Shown: positions 1-48,591, counted from the first letter of the stretch. The stretch is 64,000 nt of DNA from Amoebidium appalachense (GCA_963693365.1 CAVNZM010000003.1:5704001-5768000), one strand, 5' to 3'. Translations and numbers: made by a program. The notes: generated by a model not told the origin, from the sequence alone.

Positions 1-354
1 GTCGGGGGAGGCACACGTGCACAGGAGGCTGGGGAGAGTGGGGGAACCATGGTTGTGTGATACTATCTATCCCCCATGTATGGCTGAGTTAAGACCATTT
101 GTTCATGTAGCACGATCTTCTAGCATGCACGTGTTGGAATGCCACCACTGGGGGGCCTGGTTCCGGGAGGCAGGGGAGCAGGGGGGGCATGCAGTGTGTG
201 GGTGTGCATGTGGCAGGGGAGCAGGGGGGCAGGGGGGCAGGGGGGCAGGGGGGACTGGGGAGCAGGGGGGCTGGGGAGACTGGCATGCCACTCACGGGGA
301 GGATAGTGTATGTTGGCACGTGTGGGTGTGTGGGTGATAAAGGCAGAAGCCACA
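1..354. other. G-run-rich DNA before the satellite
   Basis: Between about 168 and 290 the plus strand is a run of short G tracts in repeats of the type GGGGGGCA, a small degenerate minisatellite. The rest is unremarkable sequence without a convincing gene. The short open frames here are products of the G-rich repeat. The style (G-runs, CA/GT-rich) matches the nuclear DNA after 14 kb and not the mitochondrial part. Confidence 0.6.
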
Positions 355-1757
355 ACACGTGTGGTGTCTAAACAGCCTATAGGCATGCTCCGTGTGCAGG
401 CACCAATTTCTACCCTCTTCTGGTTGGTGCCAAGAGGCAGCGCCCTACACGTGTGGTGTCTAAACAGCCTATAGGCATGCTCCGTGTGCAGGCACCAATT
501 TCTACCCTCTTCTGGTTGGTGCCAAGAGGCAGCGCCCTACACGTGTGGTGTCTAAACAGCCTATAGGCATGCTCCGTGTGCAGGCACCAATTTCTACCCT
601 CTTCTGGTTGGTGCCAAGAGGCAGCGCCCTACACGTGTGGTGTCTAAACAGCCTATAGGCATGCTCCGTGTGCAGGCACCAATTTCTACCCTCTTCTGGT
701 TGGTGCCAAGAGGCAGCGCCCTACACGTGTGGTGTCTAAACAGCCTATAGGCATGCTCCGTGTGCAGGCACCAATTTCTACCCTCTTCTGGTTGGTGCCA
801 AGAGGCAGCGCCCTACACGTGTGGTGTCTAAACAGCCTATAGGCATGCTCCGTGTGCAGGCACCAATTTCTACCCTCTTCTGGTTGGTGCCAAGAGGCAG
901 CGCCCTACACGTGTGGTGTCTAAACAGCCTATAGGCATGCTCCGTGTGCAGGCACCAATTTCTACCCTCTTCTGGTTGGTGCCAAGAGGCAGCGCCCTAC
1001 ACGTGTGGTGTCTAAACAGCCTATAGGCATGCTCCGTGTGCAGGCACCAATTTCTACCCTCTTCTGGTTGGTGCCAAGAGGCAGCGCCCTACACGTGTGG
1101 TGTCTAAACAGCCTATAGGCATGCTCCGTGTGCAGGCACCAATTTCTACCCTCTTCTGGTTGGTGCCAAGAGGCAGCGCCCTACACGTGTGGTGTCTAAA
1201 CAGCCTATAGGCATGCTCCGTGTGCAGGCACCAATTTCTACCCTCTTCTGGTTGGTGCCAAGAGGCAGTGCCCTACACGTGTGGTGTCTAAACAGCCTAT
1301 AGGCATGCTCCGTGTGCAGGCACCAATTTCTACCCTCTTCTGGTTGGTGCCAAGAGGCAGCGCCCTACACGTGTGGTGTCTAAACAGCCTATAGGCATGC
1401 TCCGTGTGCAGGCACCAATTTCTACCCTCTTCTGGTTGGTGCCAAGAGGCAGCGCCCTACACGTGTGGTGTCTAAACAGCCTATAGGCATGCTCCGTGTG
1501 CAGGCACCAATTTCTACCCTCTTCTGGTTGGTGCCAAGAGGCAGCGCCCTACACGTGTGGTGTCTAAACAGCCTATAGGCATGCTCCGTGTGCAGGCACC
1601 AATTTCTACCCTCTTCTGGTTGGTGCCAAGAGGCAGCGCCCTACACGTGTGGTGTCTAAACAGCCTATAGGCATGCTCCGTGTGCAGGCACCAATTTCTA
1701 CCCTCTTCTGGTTGGTGCCAAGAGGCAGCGCCCTACACGTGTGGTGTCTAAACAGCC
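355..1757. repeat. 92-bp tandem satellite array, about 15 copies
   Basis: The unit begins ACACGTGTGGTGTCTAAACA and recurs at 355, 447, 539 and onward with a strict 92-bp period until the N gap truncates it. I saw only one substitution in the array (C to T at 1269), so the copies are very young or actively homogenised. Each unit carries an inverted repeat, GGCACCAA and TTGGTGCC, with 17 bases between the arms, plus the palindromes CACGTG and GCATGC. No open frame runs through the units. The real array is probably longer than shown, because the gap falls inside it. Confidence 0.95.
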
Positions 1758-2257
1758 NNNNNNNNNNNNNNNNNNNNNNNNNNNNNNNNNNNNNNNNNNN
1801 NNNNNNNNNNNNNNNNNNNNNNNNNNNNNNNNNNNNNNNNNNNNNNNNNNNNNNNNNNNNNNNNNNNNNNNNNNNNNNNNNNNNNNNNNNNNNNNNNNNN
1901 NNNNNNNNNNNNNNNNNNNNNNNNNNNNNNNNNNNNNNNNNNNNNNNNNNNNNNNNNNNNNNNNNNNNNNNNNNNNNNNNNNNNNNNNNNNNNNNNNNNN
2001 NNNNNNNNNNNNNNNNNNNNNNNNNNNNNNNNNNNNNNNNNNNNNNNNNNNNNNNNNNNNNNNNNNNNNNNNNNNNNNNNNNNNNNNNNNNNNNNNNNNN
2101 NNNNNNNNNNNNNNNNNNNNNNNNNNNNNNNNNNNNNNNNNNNNNNNNNNNNNNNNNNNNNNNNNNNNNNNNNNNNNNNNNNNNNNNNNNNNNNNNNNNN
2201 NNNNNNNNNNNNNNNNNNNNNNNNNNNNNNNNNNNNNNNNNNNNNNNNNNNNNNNNN
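1758..2257. other. assembly gap (500 N)
   Basis: Exactly 500 N, a typical arbitrary scaffold gap size. The satellite enters it from the left and A+T-rich mitochondrial-type sequence leaves it on the right. Physical linkage of the two sides is therefore a scaffolding claim and is not seen in the sequence. Confidence 0.98.
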
Positions 2258-2620
2258 GTTCGGGGGCCCAGTCTAGTTATTTCATCTCGCCCCCTCTTCT
2301 CTACTCTTATTCCAAGCTTCCGTCACGATATAAGATGAAAATAAAAATCCTAAATACAGAAGATGTCTAAAATACAAAAAAGCGTCAATTTTGTAATTTT
2401 AGCCGATTATGAATTGGGATTTTTAAAAATCTATTTTTACATGAGTAGAAAAGCCATGTAAATAAAGAAAAGTACTATTAACATAGTACTCAAAGAATAG
2501 GAAAGCATAATTATAATGAGTAGGTGCAAGTACTCCACGAGCGGTTGCTCTTAAGGGACTTTAACTGGCTCTCTAAGATTTAGAGTGTCGTAATTACTCA
2601 ATTAGTAGGAAAGAACAAAG
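2258..2620. other. A+T-rich leader upstream of cox1
   Basis: The first 60 bases or so are mixed composition; from about 2320 the sequence is strongly A+T-rich like the cox1 introns. No protein-coding exon is visible. I looked for a tRNA around 2520-2600 and could not fold a convincing cloverleaf. This is probably the mitochondrial 5' flank of cox1; a nuclear-mitochondrial boundary could lie within 2258-2330. Confidence 0.5.
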
Positions 2621-13910
<11,290 letters not shown>

Positions 13911-14208
13911 TCTATTTAATTAAAACTTTCCTCTCCCTCGTGAGAGGCTATGGTACTATAGCTGTAAGATTAGTACTGTTCTCCCTTTTATCATTAGCTT
14001 GTTATTTATTCATATATGGTATTCTTTCTTCTATTACCTGTGCTTTCCCTTTCTTCTCTCACCCACATAGTGAGCTACCCACTTCAACCTTACAGGCTTC
14101 AAGTAAGAGTAGAGCCACTAACCTAACTAGGGATATCCTACATCCGGCGCCAAAACATAACGAGACAGTTATTGATGTTGGGTTGTGTGGTTGTTACCTC
14201 CCCTCTCC
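13911..14208. other. cox1 3' flank and mitochondrial/nuclear boundary zone
   Basis: The first 20-40 bases after the cox1 TAA are A+T-rich. CCTCTC and GAGAGG at 13930-13947 form a small hairpin that could be a 3' processing signal. By about 14100-14208 the composition has shifted, and at about 14209 a poly-C typical of the nuclear part starts. The exact junction cannot be placed by eye. Confidence 0.55.
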
Positions 14209-14262
14209 CCTCCCCCCCCCCCCCCCCCCCCCCCTCTCCTTCCTCACGCTCCCCCCCCCCCC

Positions 14263-14297
<35 letters not shown>

Positions 14298-14370
14298 ATC
14301 CTGCAGTTGCTGGATCTGCCAAATGTTATGACCCTTTTCCCTTTCATTTACCCCCCCCCCCCCCCCCACT

Positions 14371-14402
<32 letters not shown>

Positions 14403-14808
14403 TTTCTTGCCACACTGGCACTGTGTTATCAGTCTTAGGGCCGGGAGAGATTGCCATTGCCGATGTACCAAGTTTACTTGTGGTCCTCCAAAAACATGTA
14501 GCTGAAAACCACCAAGTGCAATATGTTCTAAATTGCTTGCAAAAATTTTATAATATTTTTATTATTTGTTGTTTTACTTTATTTTACAGAACTGTTTGGT
14601 AACCCGATGATATGCATGGACAGGCAATAAAACTTTCCACGTGCACTGATCATGAGTGCCAGGTGGGCAACATATTTCAGTGAAGTCTGGAATTGGCACC
14701 CCCCCGAAATGTTCCCGAACATAAAATCATCATTCTACGGTGTGTGTCAATATACCATGCTCACAAGTCAGTACTGCAATTATACTATTCTCAGTTTACT
14801 TCAAAGCA

Positions 14809-14841
<33 letters not shown>

Positions 14842-15343
14842 CGGCCCTCTTCCCATTCCCTGCCCCCCCATTTAAGTTATGCTTTTCATACTCAGTGACT
14901 GCAATCATGGCACCCGTGTTTTCTAGACATATTTCCTTTCATTGTGTTCAACGTCTATGTGTGTGTGTGTGTGTGTGTGTGTGCATGTTTGTGTGTGTGT
15001 GAATTTGTGTGTGTGGGCCAAGTGAAGGTTGTATGCGTTTTTTTCTTCTTAGTTGTTTTTGTATTCTATTCGATTATTACTTTGTGTGTAAATGTGGAAA
15101 AAAAACAAATAAAAAAAATTACCAATGACCACCGCCCAGCTTGAATCACCCTAGCTCTAGTGTAAAACAATAATCATTATCAGTCACAAACCCTTCTACT
15201 ACACTCGCCCCAAATGTCATATTCACATTACTGAGTTGATTTAGTTGTGTTTTTTACTCTATTTTTTTCAACAACTGTCTGCTATTAAAACATTAAAATG
15301 TACATGTGTTTGTGTGTGTGTGTGTGTGTGTGTGCCACAGGCC

Positions 15344-15384
<41 letters not shown>

Positions 15385-15554
15385 ATATAGAATTTACCGT
15401 CCTCACCCCCGTGTCCCCCTAAACCGGTGTTAGCAGACCTTTAGGGTTTTTGTGATTGGATTGGTAGTTCTATTACATTAAACTTTTCAAAATGTCGTTG
15501 TACCAATGATATAATACGTTGTAAAACAAATGTCGCCGAATTTCTGTTAAAAAA
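14209..15554. other. nuclear spacer with poly-C and GT runs
   Basis: Long C runs lie at 14212-14295, 14350-14402 and 14811-14840, and (GT)n at about 14957-14990 and 15308-15382. Between them is A+T-rich sequence with no recognisable gene. The apparent proline-rich and cysteine/valine-rich frames are translations of the C and GT runs. Confidence 0.7.
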
Positions 15555-16254
15555 GTGCGTTCCATTCTGGGTTAGAAACCAAAACATTTTTGATACGGGA
15601 ATCACCTGGTCTCTGCCGTCATTCAGCCCAGCGCGTTCACAGTGAATCCGAAACCGCTGGTTTTTTTCTTTTTATTTCAAAGCCCCGAGTACGTACATCC
15701 TCTCGGGCCCAACTTTACGGCACTATATTTCAATTTTCTCATTATCAAATATATAGTTATTTTAGGCTTTTTCATTAGTATCGCAAGAATATTTAGCAAT
15801 TTTGATGTTATAAAAACAACTAAGCAACGTTTCGATGGTTTTTGATGCCTCACAAAATGGCCTTAGGTCCCCTCCAAATTCCGGATTTGAGGTCCGGCAC
15901 TAAAAAAGGTGCGTTCCATTCTGGGTTAGAAACGAAAACCGTTTTGATGCGGGAATCACCTGATCTCTGCCGTCATTCAGCCCAGCGCGTTCACAGTGAA
16001 TCCGAAACCGCTGGTTTTTTTCTTTTTACTTCAAAGCCCCGAGTACGTACATCCTCTCGGGCCCAACTTTAGGGCACTATATTTCAATTTTCTCATTATC
16101 AAATATATAGTTATTTTAGGCTTTTTCATTAGTATCGCAAGAATATTTAGCGATTTTGATGTCATAAAAACAACTAAGCAACGTTTCGATGGTTTTTGAT
16201 GCCTCACAAAATGGCCTTTGGTCCCCTCCAAATTCCGGATTTGAGGTCCGGCAA
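15555..16254. repeat. 354-bp direct tandem duplication, two copies
   Basis: The copy starting GTGCGTTCCATTCTGGGTTA at 15555 is repeated from 15909, with about ten scattered differences. Each copy ends in GGATTTGAGGTCCGGCA. Neither copy keeps a long frame. The age is intermediate: clearly diverged, unlike the 92-bp satellite. Confidence 0.9.
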
Positions 16255-16988
16255 ACAACGCATTATATATATTGTTAATGCAACGCTCATGTTCTGAATC
16301 AAATTTTTAAACACAGACGTGACATGAAAGAGTCTATTTTGATCATATGAAAAGAGCGTCCCTTTTTGTTAGCAAAGCAGAACAACAAGAAAAACAGCTG
16401 CGCCGCTGAAAAAAGCTGCATTATCATGTATATTCATCACTGTACATATGCATACAAAATTTACCCCCTTCTTTCTCCCACGAGCAGAAAAACCTCTTGA
16501 GCGAATCCCCTTTTTTCAGGGATGTGGGCCCCCGCCGGTGGGGCCCGCACTATATTACCGGCGAAAATCGATCTGATCGTGGGGGCCCCCACCGGTGGGG
16601 GCCCAAACACATTGGGGTTAAGCTTAGCCCCGGGGGTCATACATACACACTTTTCGGTGACCGTATTTCCAAACGACGGCATGCTATGTCTACGTAGATG
16701 AAGAAGAAATGTTAGGAATGGTAGTTAACAACACGCTACATACCTGTTTTTATTAGTGCCTATGTATATTTTACAAAGGTTTTATATGATCGTCCCGAGA
16801 GAGGTCGCGCTTTCAAAAACGTCATACAAAAACGTCATACAACTCCGGCCGCGTTTCATAATTGATCTAAAAATAGCGCAACAGATGACGGACCGCTGCG
16901 GCAGATGGATCCATGTCATTTCTAATAGTAAATCGAGATTGAACATAGCATGACCTCGCCGAAAATGTGCTTTTCACACACAAGAACT
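16255..16988. other. nuclear spacer with GC palindromes
   Basis: No gene recognised. It holds a perfect palindrome GGGCCCCCACCGGTGGGGGC(CC) at about 16581-16604, and a related imperfect one (CCCCGCCGGTGGGG) at about 16531-16545. Around 16813-16840 CAAAAACGTCATACA is repeated twice and foreshadows the 212-bp repeat that follows. Confidence 0.7.
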
Positions 16989-17412
16989 ATACGCCTAAAT
17001 AGAGATATATGTTTTTTGACTGTTTCTCTGAACCCATTTTTTTGGTGTCCCTGTATGACGTTTTTTGTCATACACGTCTACAATGTAATTGATCCGAGAT
17101 TCCGAAATTCCCGGGATACAAAGTGTATGACAAAAACGTCATACAAATGTCACTGGGGTTAGTATGATAGCTTGGGCTCCTGGCAAGCACACCTTGTTCT
17201 ATACGCCTAAATAGAGATATATGTTTTTTGACTGTTTCTCTGAACCCATTTTTTTGGTGTCCCTGTATGACGTTTTTTGTCATACACGTCTACAATGTAA
17301 TTGATCCGAGATTCCGAAATTCCCGGGATACAAAGTGTATGACAAAAACGTCATACAAATGTCACTGGGGTTAGTATGATAGCTAGGGCTCCTGGCAAGC
17401 ACACCTTGTTCT
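16989..17412. repeat. 212-bp tandem duplication with internal hairpins
   Basis: ATACGCCTAAATAGAGATAT starts at 16989 and again at 17201; the two copies are nearly identical. Each contains GTATGACGTTTTTTGTCATAC, an inverted repeat with 7-bp arms, and further on its complement-type partner GTATGACAAAAACGTCATAC. The arms could pair within or between hairpins. This looks like a terminal or internal part of a small non-autonomous DNA element. Confidence 0.85.
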
Positions 17413-18693
<1,281 letters not shown>

Positions 18694-18910
18694 GTTTAAC
18701 TAAGAGTGTCGAAGTCACCGAGACAGATGTAGGGGAACGAACTCTGGTGAGAGGAGGGGTGGTGTGTGTGTGTGTGTGTGGGTGTGTGTGTGTGTGTGTG
18801 TGTGCGCGTGCATGTGTTTGGGGGAGGGGGTTTGACTAAGAGTGTCGAAGTCACCGAGAAAGATGTAGGGGAACGAACTCTGGTGAGAGGAGGGGTGGTG
18901 TGTGTGTGTG
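18694..18910 (-). repeat. 136-bp duplication carrying a possible exon
   Basis: Two copies about 136 bp apart, at 18694-18775 and 18830-18905, differ by two or three bases. On the minus strand each has a C/T-rich tract ending CTCTCACCAG, an acceptor-like site, followed by AGTTCGTTCCCCTACATC and a GTGACT donor-like site. The next coding phase after exon 18997-19154 would read SSFPYIFL here. It may be a duplicated small exon of the ADF-like gene, or only a duplicated spacer. Confidence 0.5.
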
Positions 18911-18996
18911 TGTGTGTGTGTGAGTGTGTGTGTGTGCACGCGTCTGTTATGTGTGGGGTAGGGGGAATGAATACACACCACTGAGTTATCATTCAC

Positions 18997-19298
18997 AATC
19001 AACTTGAGCTGCACTTTACCATACACAGCCGCGTTCAGTTTCGTTTGGGGGGGTGCCTGGGGTCCCTCCCAGTGCACAAGAACGCATTTGGAGACGGGGC
19101 TGAAACCAGGCCGGAGCTGGGGTAGGCGCATGTAGATGAACTGGCATCCGTCATCTGATTGGTGAAAAATCATGCGTGGGTGAGGGGTTAGAAGGCGTGC
19201 AAAAGCGGGGTATGATGATGTAGTAGAGACATCGAATCATACGAAGGTGAAGCGATAGAGGGTATAAACCGAATGAAAATGCTTCTGCATACTCCCCC

Positions 19299-19329
<31 letters not shown>

Positions 19330-20444
19330 AAAAAAAAAAAAAAAAGCGTTAGGAATTAACTCGAATTCTGTCACAATTATAGAGAACAAGTACGTTTATT
19401 TTTTGGTTTTGAGGGTGGATATGGAGTGCTCTTTCTGTTTGTGCATGCACGCAGATTATGGGTCGTGCGGGTGGATCGTGGGGTGGTTTGGGTCATGTTG
19501 TTTCCTTAAATACCGTTTCTAGGTGGAATGCTAAGAATAGGATATTTCATGCCAGTACATGCCAATTCATGCCAGTGCATCCCAGGTCATGCTAGTGCAT
19601 TCCAAAACATTCCAGAACAGAACAGCACATTCCATGCCATTAAATACACCTTTTGCAGAGTCACCTCTTGCCCATGAGCTTGTTCAAGTCGAAATAAGTG
19701 CTTGTCGATATCCCCCCCCCCCCCCCCCCCCCCCCCCCCCACCCACGCACGCACACACGCACACACGCGCGCGCGTGCACACACACACCCACACACCCAC
19801 ACGCACACACGCCCACCCCCACATCCCCACCCCCACGCACGCACAACCGCCCAGCCCATCGTTTCACAATCACACATGTATGCAACAGTGTCAAACAGAT
19901 AGTCAACAGGGGAATGATACAAACCACCCACCTCTCAACAGTGATATGAACTGGTTTGCAATATGGCCGGACCTCTCAGGTCTCAAACCATCTTCCCCAA
20001 ATGAGAACACGCTCCTGCGAAGAAAAAACAAAAAACAAACAAAAAATAAAATAAAAATAATAATAATACAGGTTCAGCGAAAAAACGGGCTCAACACCAC
20101 AGTGGAAAAAGATAAAAATTAAAAATCGAAGAAAAATAGAAGAAAGACTAATTACAAGAATGCACTCCTGTGATGAACAGGTTTATAAGTTCCAGGTAAC
20201 ATCGTGCACAACACCGTATTGGGAAAAAGAAATGTCACGAAAAAAATAACATGCCCAATACACAAAACCATGACGGAAAAAATATGGGGAAAAAAAAAAA
20301 AAAATGAAGGAGAAAGCTTAATTGCTAGAGCAAACCGAAAAACATCAAGGGACTGTGTCGTGATTCGAGAGAGGTAAGAGTTGAAACGTACGAGGTAGAG
20401 GATTTTGGGTGTTGGAGTGTGGTGATTGAAAAACAAAGGTGGAG

Positions 20445-20491
<47 letters not shown>

Positions 20492-21283
20492 GGGACGGGG
20501 ACGGGTGAGGGTTGAGGGGTAAGCGGTGAGGGATGAGGGGCGAGGGGCGAGGAGGAGGGAGGGGGGGGGGGGGGGGGGGGGGGGGGTGTGTGGAGAGGAG
20601 GGAGGTAGGGATTTGTGGGGGTGGGGGGACAGAAATAGACACACTCAATTTTCTAAAATGAACATCCCCCTTTCATGGAGCCACAAGTCAATCGGTGTGT
20701 TAAGGAAAAATTATTATTACAGATGGTGAGAGGCGGTGATGTACAGTCAGGGGGTGCATATAGGAAGGGGGAAGGGGGGGAATAGGGCGGGTGCCCAGGG
20801 AGAAAGGGAGGGAGGAGGAGGGGGGAAGGGGGAGGGGGGGGGGGGGGGGAAGGGGGGGATGAAGGGGATTCACAAGAAGCGAAGTCAGAGGACCAGAGGC
20901 TAACGTGTGGGTGTATGTCTTGTGCGCGTGTGTGTGTGTGTGCAGCGCGTGCCCCCACCTTTGTGCGTGTGTTCATGCGTGTGTGGTGCACGTTGGTGGT
21001 TGTACGGATGTGTTCTAAAAGCAAGGTCATCGGGGAAGGTGAAGTGAGCACGAGTAAAGGTTGGGGAGAGGGGGGAAGGAGGGCCAGGGGGGGGGGGGGG
21101 GGGGGGGGGGGGGGGAGGGGAGGAGGGCGGGATGTACGTATCTGAGGGTGGCAACCATAAAAGGAAAGACACAAACCCACACAGTAAAAACACAAAAGGT
21201 TAAATCAAAACTTGCAGGCAAAGGATTGGAGGGGCGGAGAGGAAGAGGGAGGGAGGGAGGGAGGGAGCGAGGGAGAGAGAGAG

Positions 21284-21332
<49 letters not shown>

Positions 21333-21415
21333 CTGGTTGCATACCACCAGATGGGGTTTTTGGGGTTGCAGATTGAGTTGAGAGCCGTTACAATACCAAC
21401 ATGGTCGACACTATC

Positions 21416-21495
<80 letters not shown>

Positions 21496-22025
21496 CGCGT
21501 GCGAGGGCGCGAGCACATGTATAGGTGTGCTGTGTGTGTGCGTGCACCTGTGTGTGTGGGCATGTGTGTGGGCATGTGTGTGTGCACGTAGGTGTATGCG
21601 AACGAGTGTGAGTGTGAGTGTGAGTGTGTGTAAGTGTGAATGTGAGAGTGTGTGAGTGTGTTCGGCATTTGACAGCGTCGTGTGTGTGCACGTGAGAGTG
21701 TGCTTGCTTGTGTGTGTGTTTTAGAGGATGGACAAGCCAGGTGTCAGAGACATGAGTCCAATTGATTATGATGCAAAACGATAACAGCACAGCGCCCAGG
21801 TGATAAAAAATAAAAAAGCGAACTAAAAGAAATTAAAATACGAGAGACCACTACAATCACCCCTTCACATGCACACAAGATGCATGATTTTCGAGCGGTG
21901 AAGAAAAGACAGAGCCGCAGGTACCCATGCAAAAAAAAAATTCTATACGTCAGGGGTAAGTAGAGAATTCTATAGAGGAATTGACACCAGATAGAGAGAG
22001 AGGGAGAGGGAGGAAAGGGTGTGTA

Positions 22026-22067
<42 letters not shown>

Positions 22068-22534
22068 TGTGGGGGGGGGGGGGGGGGGGGGGGGGGGTTA
22101 TAGAGTATTTATAGAGTACCAAGTAAACATCATTCATAACGAACAACATAATGGCGGCGGCAGCGGGGGAGGGGAGAGGTTAGTAAGCCGAATGGAGGGG
22201 GGGGGGGGGGGGGGGGGGGGGGGAGTGGAGAGGAGGAAAGTTAGAGGAAAGGGAGAGAGTGGATACTGAAGTGCCTGTATGCGTGTGAGTAATATAAACC
22301 CCAACATAGGCGCATAGGGGGTGGGAGGGGGGATTTATGCGTTAATGGGTTGGAAATATGGAGGAGACAACAAAGAACAACAACAAAAACGTCACAAAAA
22401 TGAGTAACCCAAAATCGGAGGGAAGGAAGGAGGTAGGAGAAAGACACATACCAACCCCTCTCTGTTACGGCCTCACTCGCAGCTAGGGCTTCATAAGGGA
22501 TGTATCCATCTTTGTGGTAGCAGTAGCCCTCACA
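18997..22534 (-). CDS. exons resembling an ADF/cofilin-homology domain
   Basis: Four minus-strand exons join in phase: 22452-22534, 21345-21416, 20874-20899 and 18997-19154. Donors are GTATGT, GTATGC, GTGAAT and GTGAAT. The second exon has a (CA)n-CAG acceptor. The joined protein runs from [17 protein letters not shown] through [12 protein letters not shown] to [10 protein letters not shown] and [11 protein letters not shown]. The last part resembles the ADF-H fold of coactosin, Abp1 and GMF, where F-x-R then K-FVLI-W-G is typical. ADF-H domains bind actin. The exons lie in line after the kinase tail but are not phase-compatible with exon 23433-23642 as I place it. Either an exon is missing between them or this is a separate gene. 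The 26-nt exon is the weakest. Confidence 0.45.
19546..19640. repeat. degenerate short CATGCC/CATTCC repeat
   Basis: About eight imperfect copies of a 10-11 bp unit such as CATGCCAGTA, CATGCCAATT, CATTCCAAAA. It lies in the intron between exons 20874-20899 and 18997-19154. Also nearby: poly-C with poly-A at 19294-19345, poly-C at 19711-19740 and a CA-rich tract to 19850. No exon recognised in 19155-20873. Confidence 0.7.
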
Positions 22535-22726
22535 CTGGCACACACCCACCCACGGTTGACGGGGGGGTTCGGGTGATGATGTGCGTGGCTGCATTATGAG
22601 TGTGGGTGTACCCCCTGTGTGTGTGTATGTGTGTGTGTGTGTGCGTGTGTGTGTGTGTGTAGGGGGGGGGGGGGGGGGGGGGATGGGAGAGGGGAGGGCG
22701 GAGAGAGGGGGGCAGGGGGAGGGGGG

Positions 22727-22811
<85 letters not shown>

Positions 22812-22919
22812 CGCCCGCCTGTGTGACTTGTGTGTGTGAGTGAGTTATTGAGTGAGTGTGTGGGTGAATGAGTGAGTGATCGTGGGCATGTGCATGTGTG
22901 CGTGTTTGCATGCATACTT

Positions 22920-22952
<33 letters not shown>

Positions 22953-23190
22953 GAGGTGGGATTGTCTGTATTTGTACAATCTGGATACATGTCACAACTC
23001 TACACTGATGTTACATATTGTCATCACCTGTCTAACACCCAAAACAGCATATATAGACTGAGATAAAAGGATTATGAACAAAAGCAATACTGGAAATACG
23101 TATTAATAAACTGATAGTTATATTAAGAGAGGGCCACGAAAGAGCGTACAAAACCGAAAAATGCAAAGGTATCTGCATGAGTGAGTGAGT

Positions 23191-23241
<51 letters not shown>

Positions 23242-23324
23242 CGTGTGTGTCTGTGTGCACGTGTGCAAGTGTTCATCTGTGTACGAATTCGCGCGTAGAT
23301 GCATGTCTACTTTTGTGGGAGGCG

Positions 23325-23369
<45 letters not shown>

Positions 23370-23432
23370 GAGGGGGGGGGAGAGTGATGAGGGGGGTAGG
23401 GGGGGGGGAGGGGGAGTTTTCACAACACCCAC

Positions 23433-23642
23433 CCGACTCCGATCGCGAATTTGCCCTCGATCTCCTTCGTGCAGCCACCGACATGCGTAAATGGGCGGGG
23501 CGTCTTGATACATGATTGGGTGCCTGCCACGATCCAGCCTGATACTCATATTGAGGGGGTGCTGTGCTATCCCCGTGATCTAATTGGCTCCCGGCACGGC
23601 TGGCCTCATAGGCAATGCGTGCTGATTCGACGATGGGTGGGT
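23433..23642 (-). CDS. kinase gene tail exon
   Basis: Acceptor ATCCCACAG, donor GTGGGT, phase-compatible with the last kinase exon. It encodes 69 residues: a helical start VESARIAYEASRAG, a Tyr pair in PPQYEYQAG, and a basic end AARRRSRANSRSES. The Tyr and Ser residues could be regulatory phosphosites. No stop codon is found here, so the protein continues. Confidence 0.62.
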
Positions 23643-23975
23643 CTGTGGGATAGGTGGGGAAATTGGGAATTTGGGGAGATTGGGAAATTGGTGAATTTGG
23701 GGGATTTGGGGAATTTAGGGGGGTTTTAATACGAGTGTGTGGATGGGTGCTGTGTGATTGGGTGGGTGGGTGATCTGGTGGAAGAAAAGAAGATGGAAGA
23801 GGGAAGGGATGGCGGGAAGAGGGAGAGGAGGGGGTGGCTGTGGCGGTTGGCGGGTGGGTGGGGCGACAGAGAGGGAGGGAGGGAAGGGGGGGGGGGGGGG
23901 GGGTAGGTGGAGAGTGTCGGTGTGATGATGTTTCTGTCTTCCCATGAGAACACGACAACGCATGTCATGAGTGGT

Positions 23976-24022
<47 letters not shown>

Positions 24023-24288
24023 AAGAGAGGGAGAGAGAGAGAGTCAGAGACCGAGACGGAAAAGAAGGGGAAAAAGAGTGGGAATCCGTTGGGAAAAAGG
24101 ATCACAAGAAAAGAGCAACCGTAAGACATATGGGACCGGTCTATCATCGGCAAAGGCTACATGTTTTTCATTGACCCACATCGCATGCAAAAAGAAGGTA
24201 AAAAAAAAAAAAAAAAAACTTTATTGGATAGGGGTTTACAAGGGGTATTGCCCGGTGTGTTTGGTGGTGGTTTGTGTGTATGTGTCGG

Positions 24289-24409
<121 letters not shown>

Positions 24410-24536
24410 TGTGTCTGTGTGTGTGTGCGCGCACTTGCATGCATGCATGAGGGTGTATGTCTTCACGAGTGCAGGTGTGTGTATGTGCACGGATACAGGT
24501 GTGTATGTGCTTGCACATGGGAGGTAGAGATATTAC

Positions 24537-48591
<24,055 letters not shown>

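Noticed and set aside
1-354. Telomeric repeat in the G-rich start
   Set aside because: The units (GGGGGGCA-like) are irregular and few, and no TTAGGG-type repeat is present.
355-1757. CRISPR-like array
   Set aside because: The whole 92-bp unit repeats with no variable spacers, and the DNA is eukaryotic.
2515-2600. tRNA gene upstream of cox1
   Set aside because: No acceptor stem and T-arm could be paired into a convincing cloverleaf.
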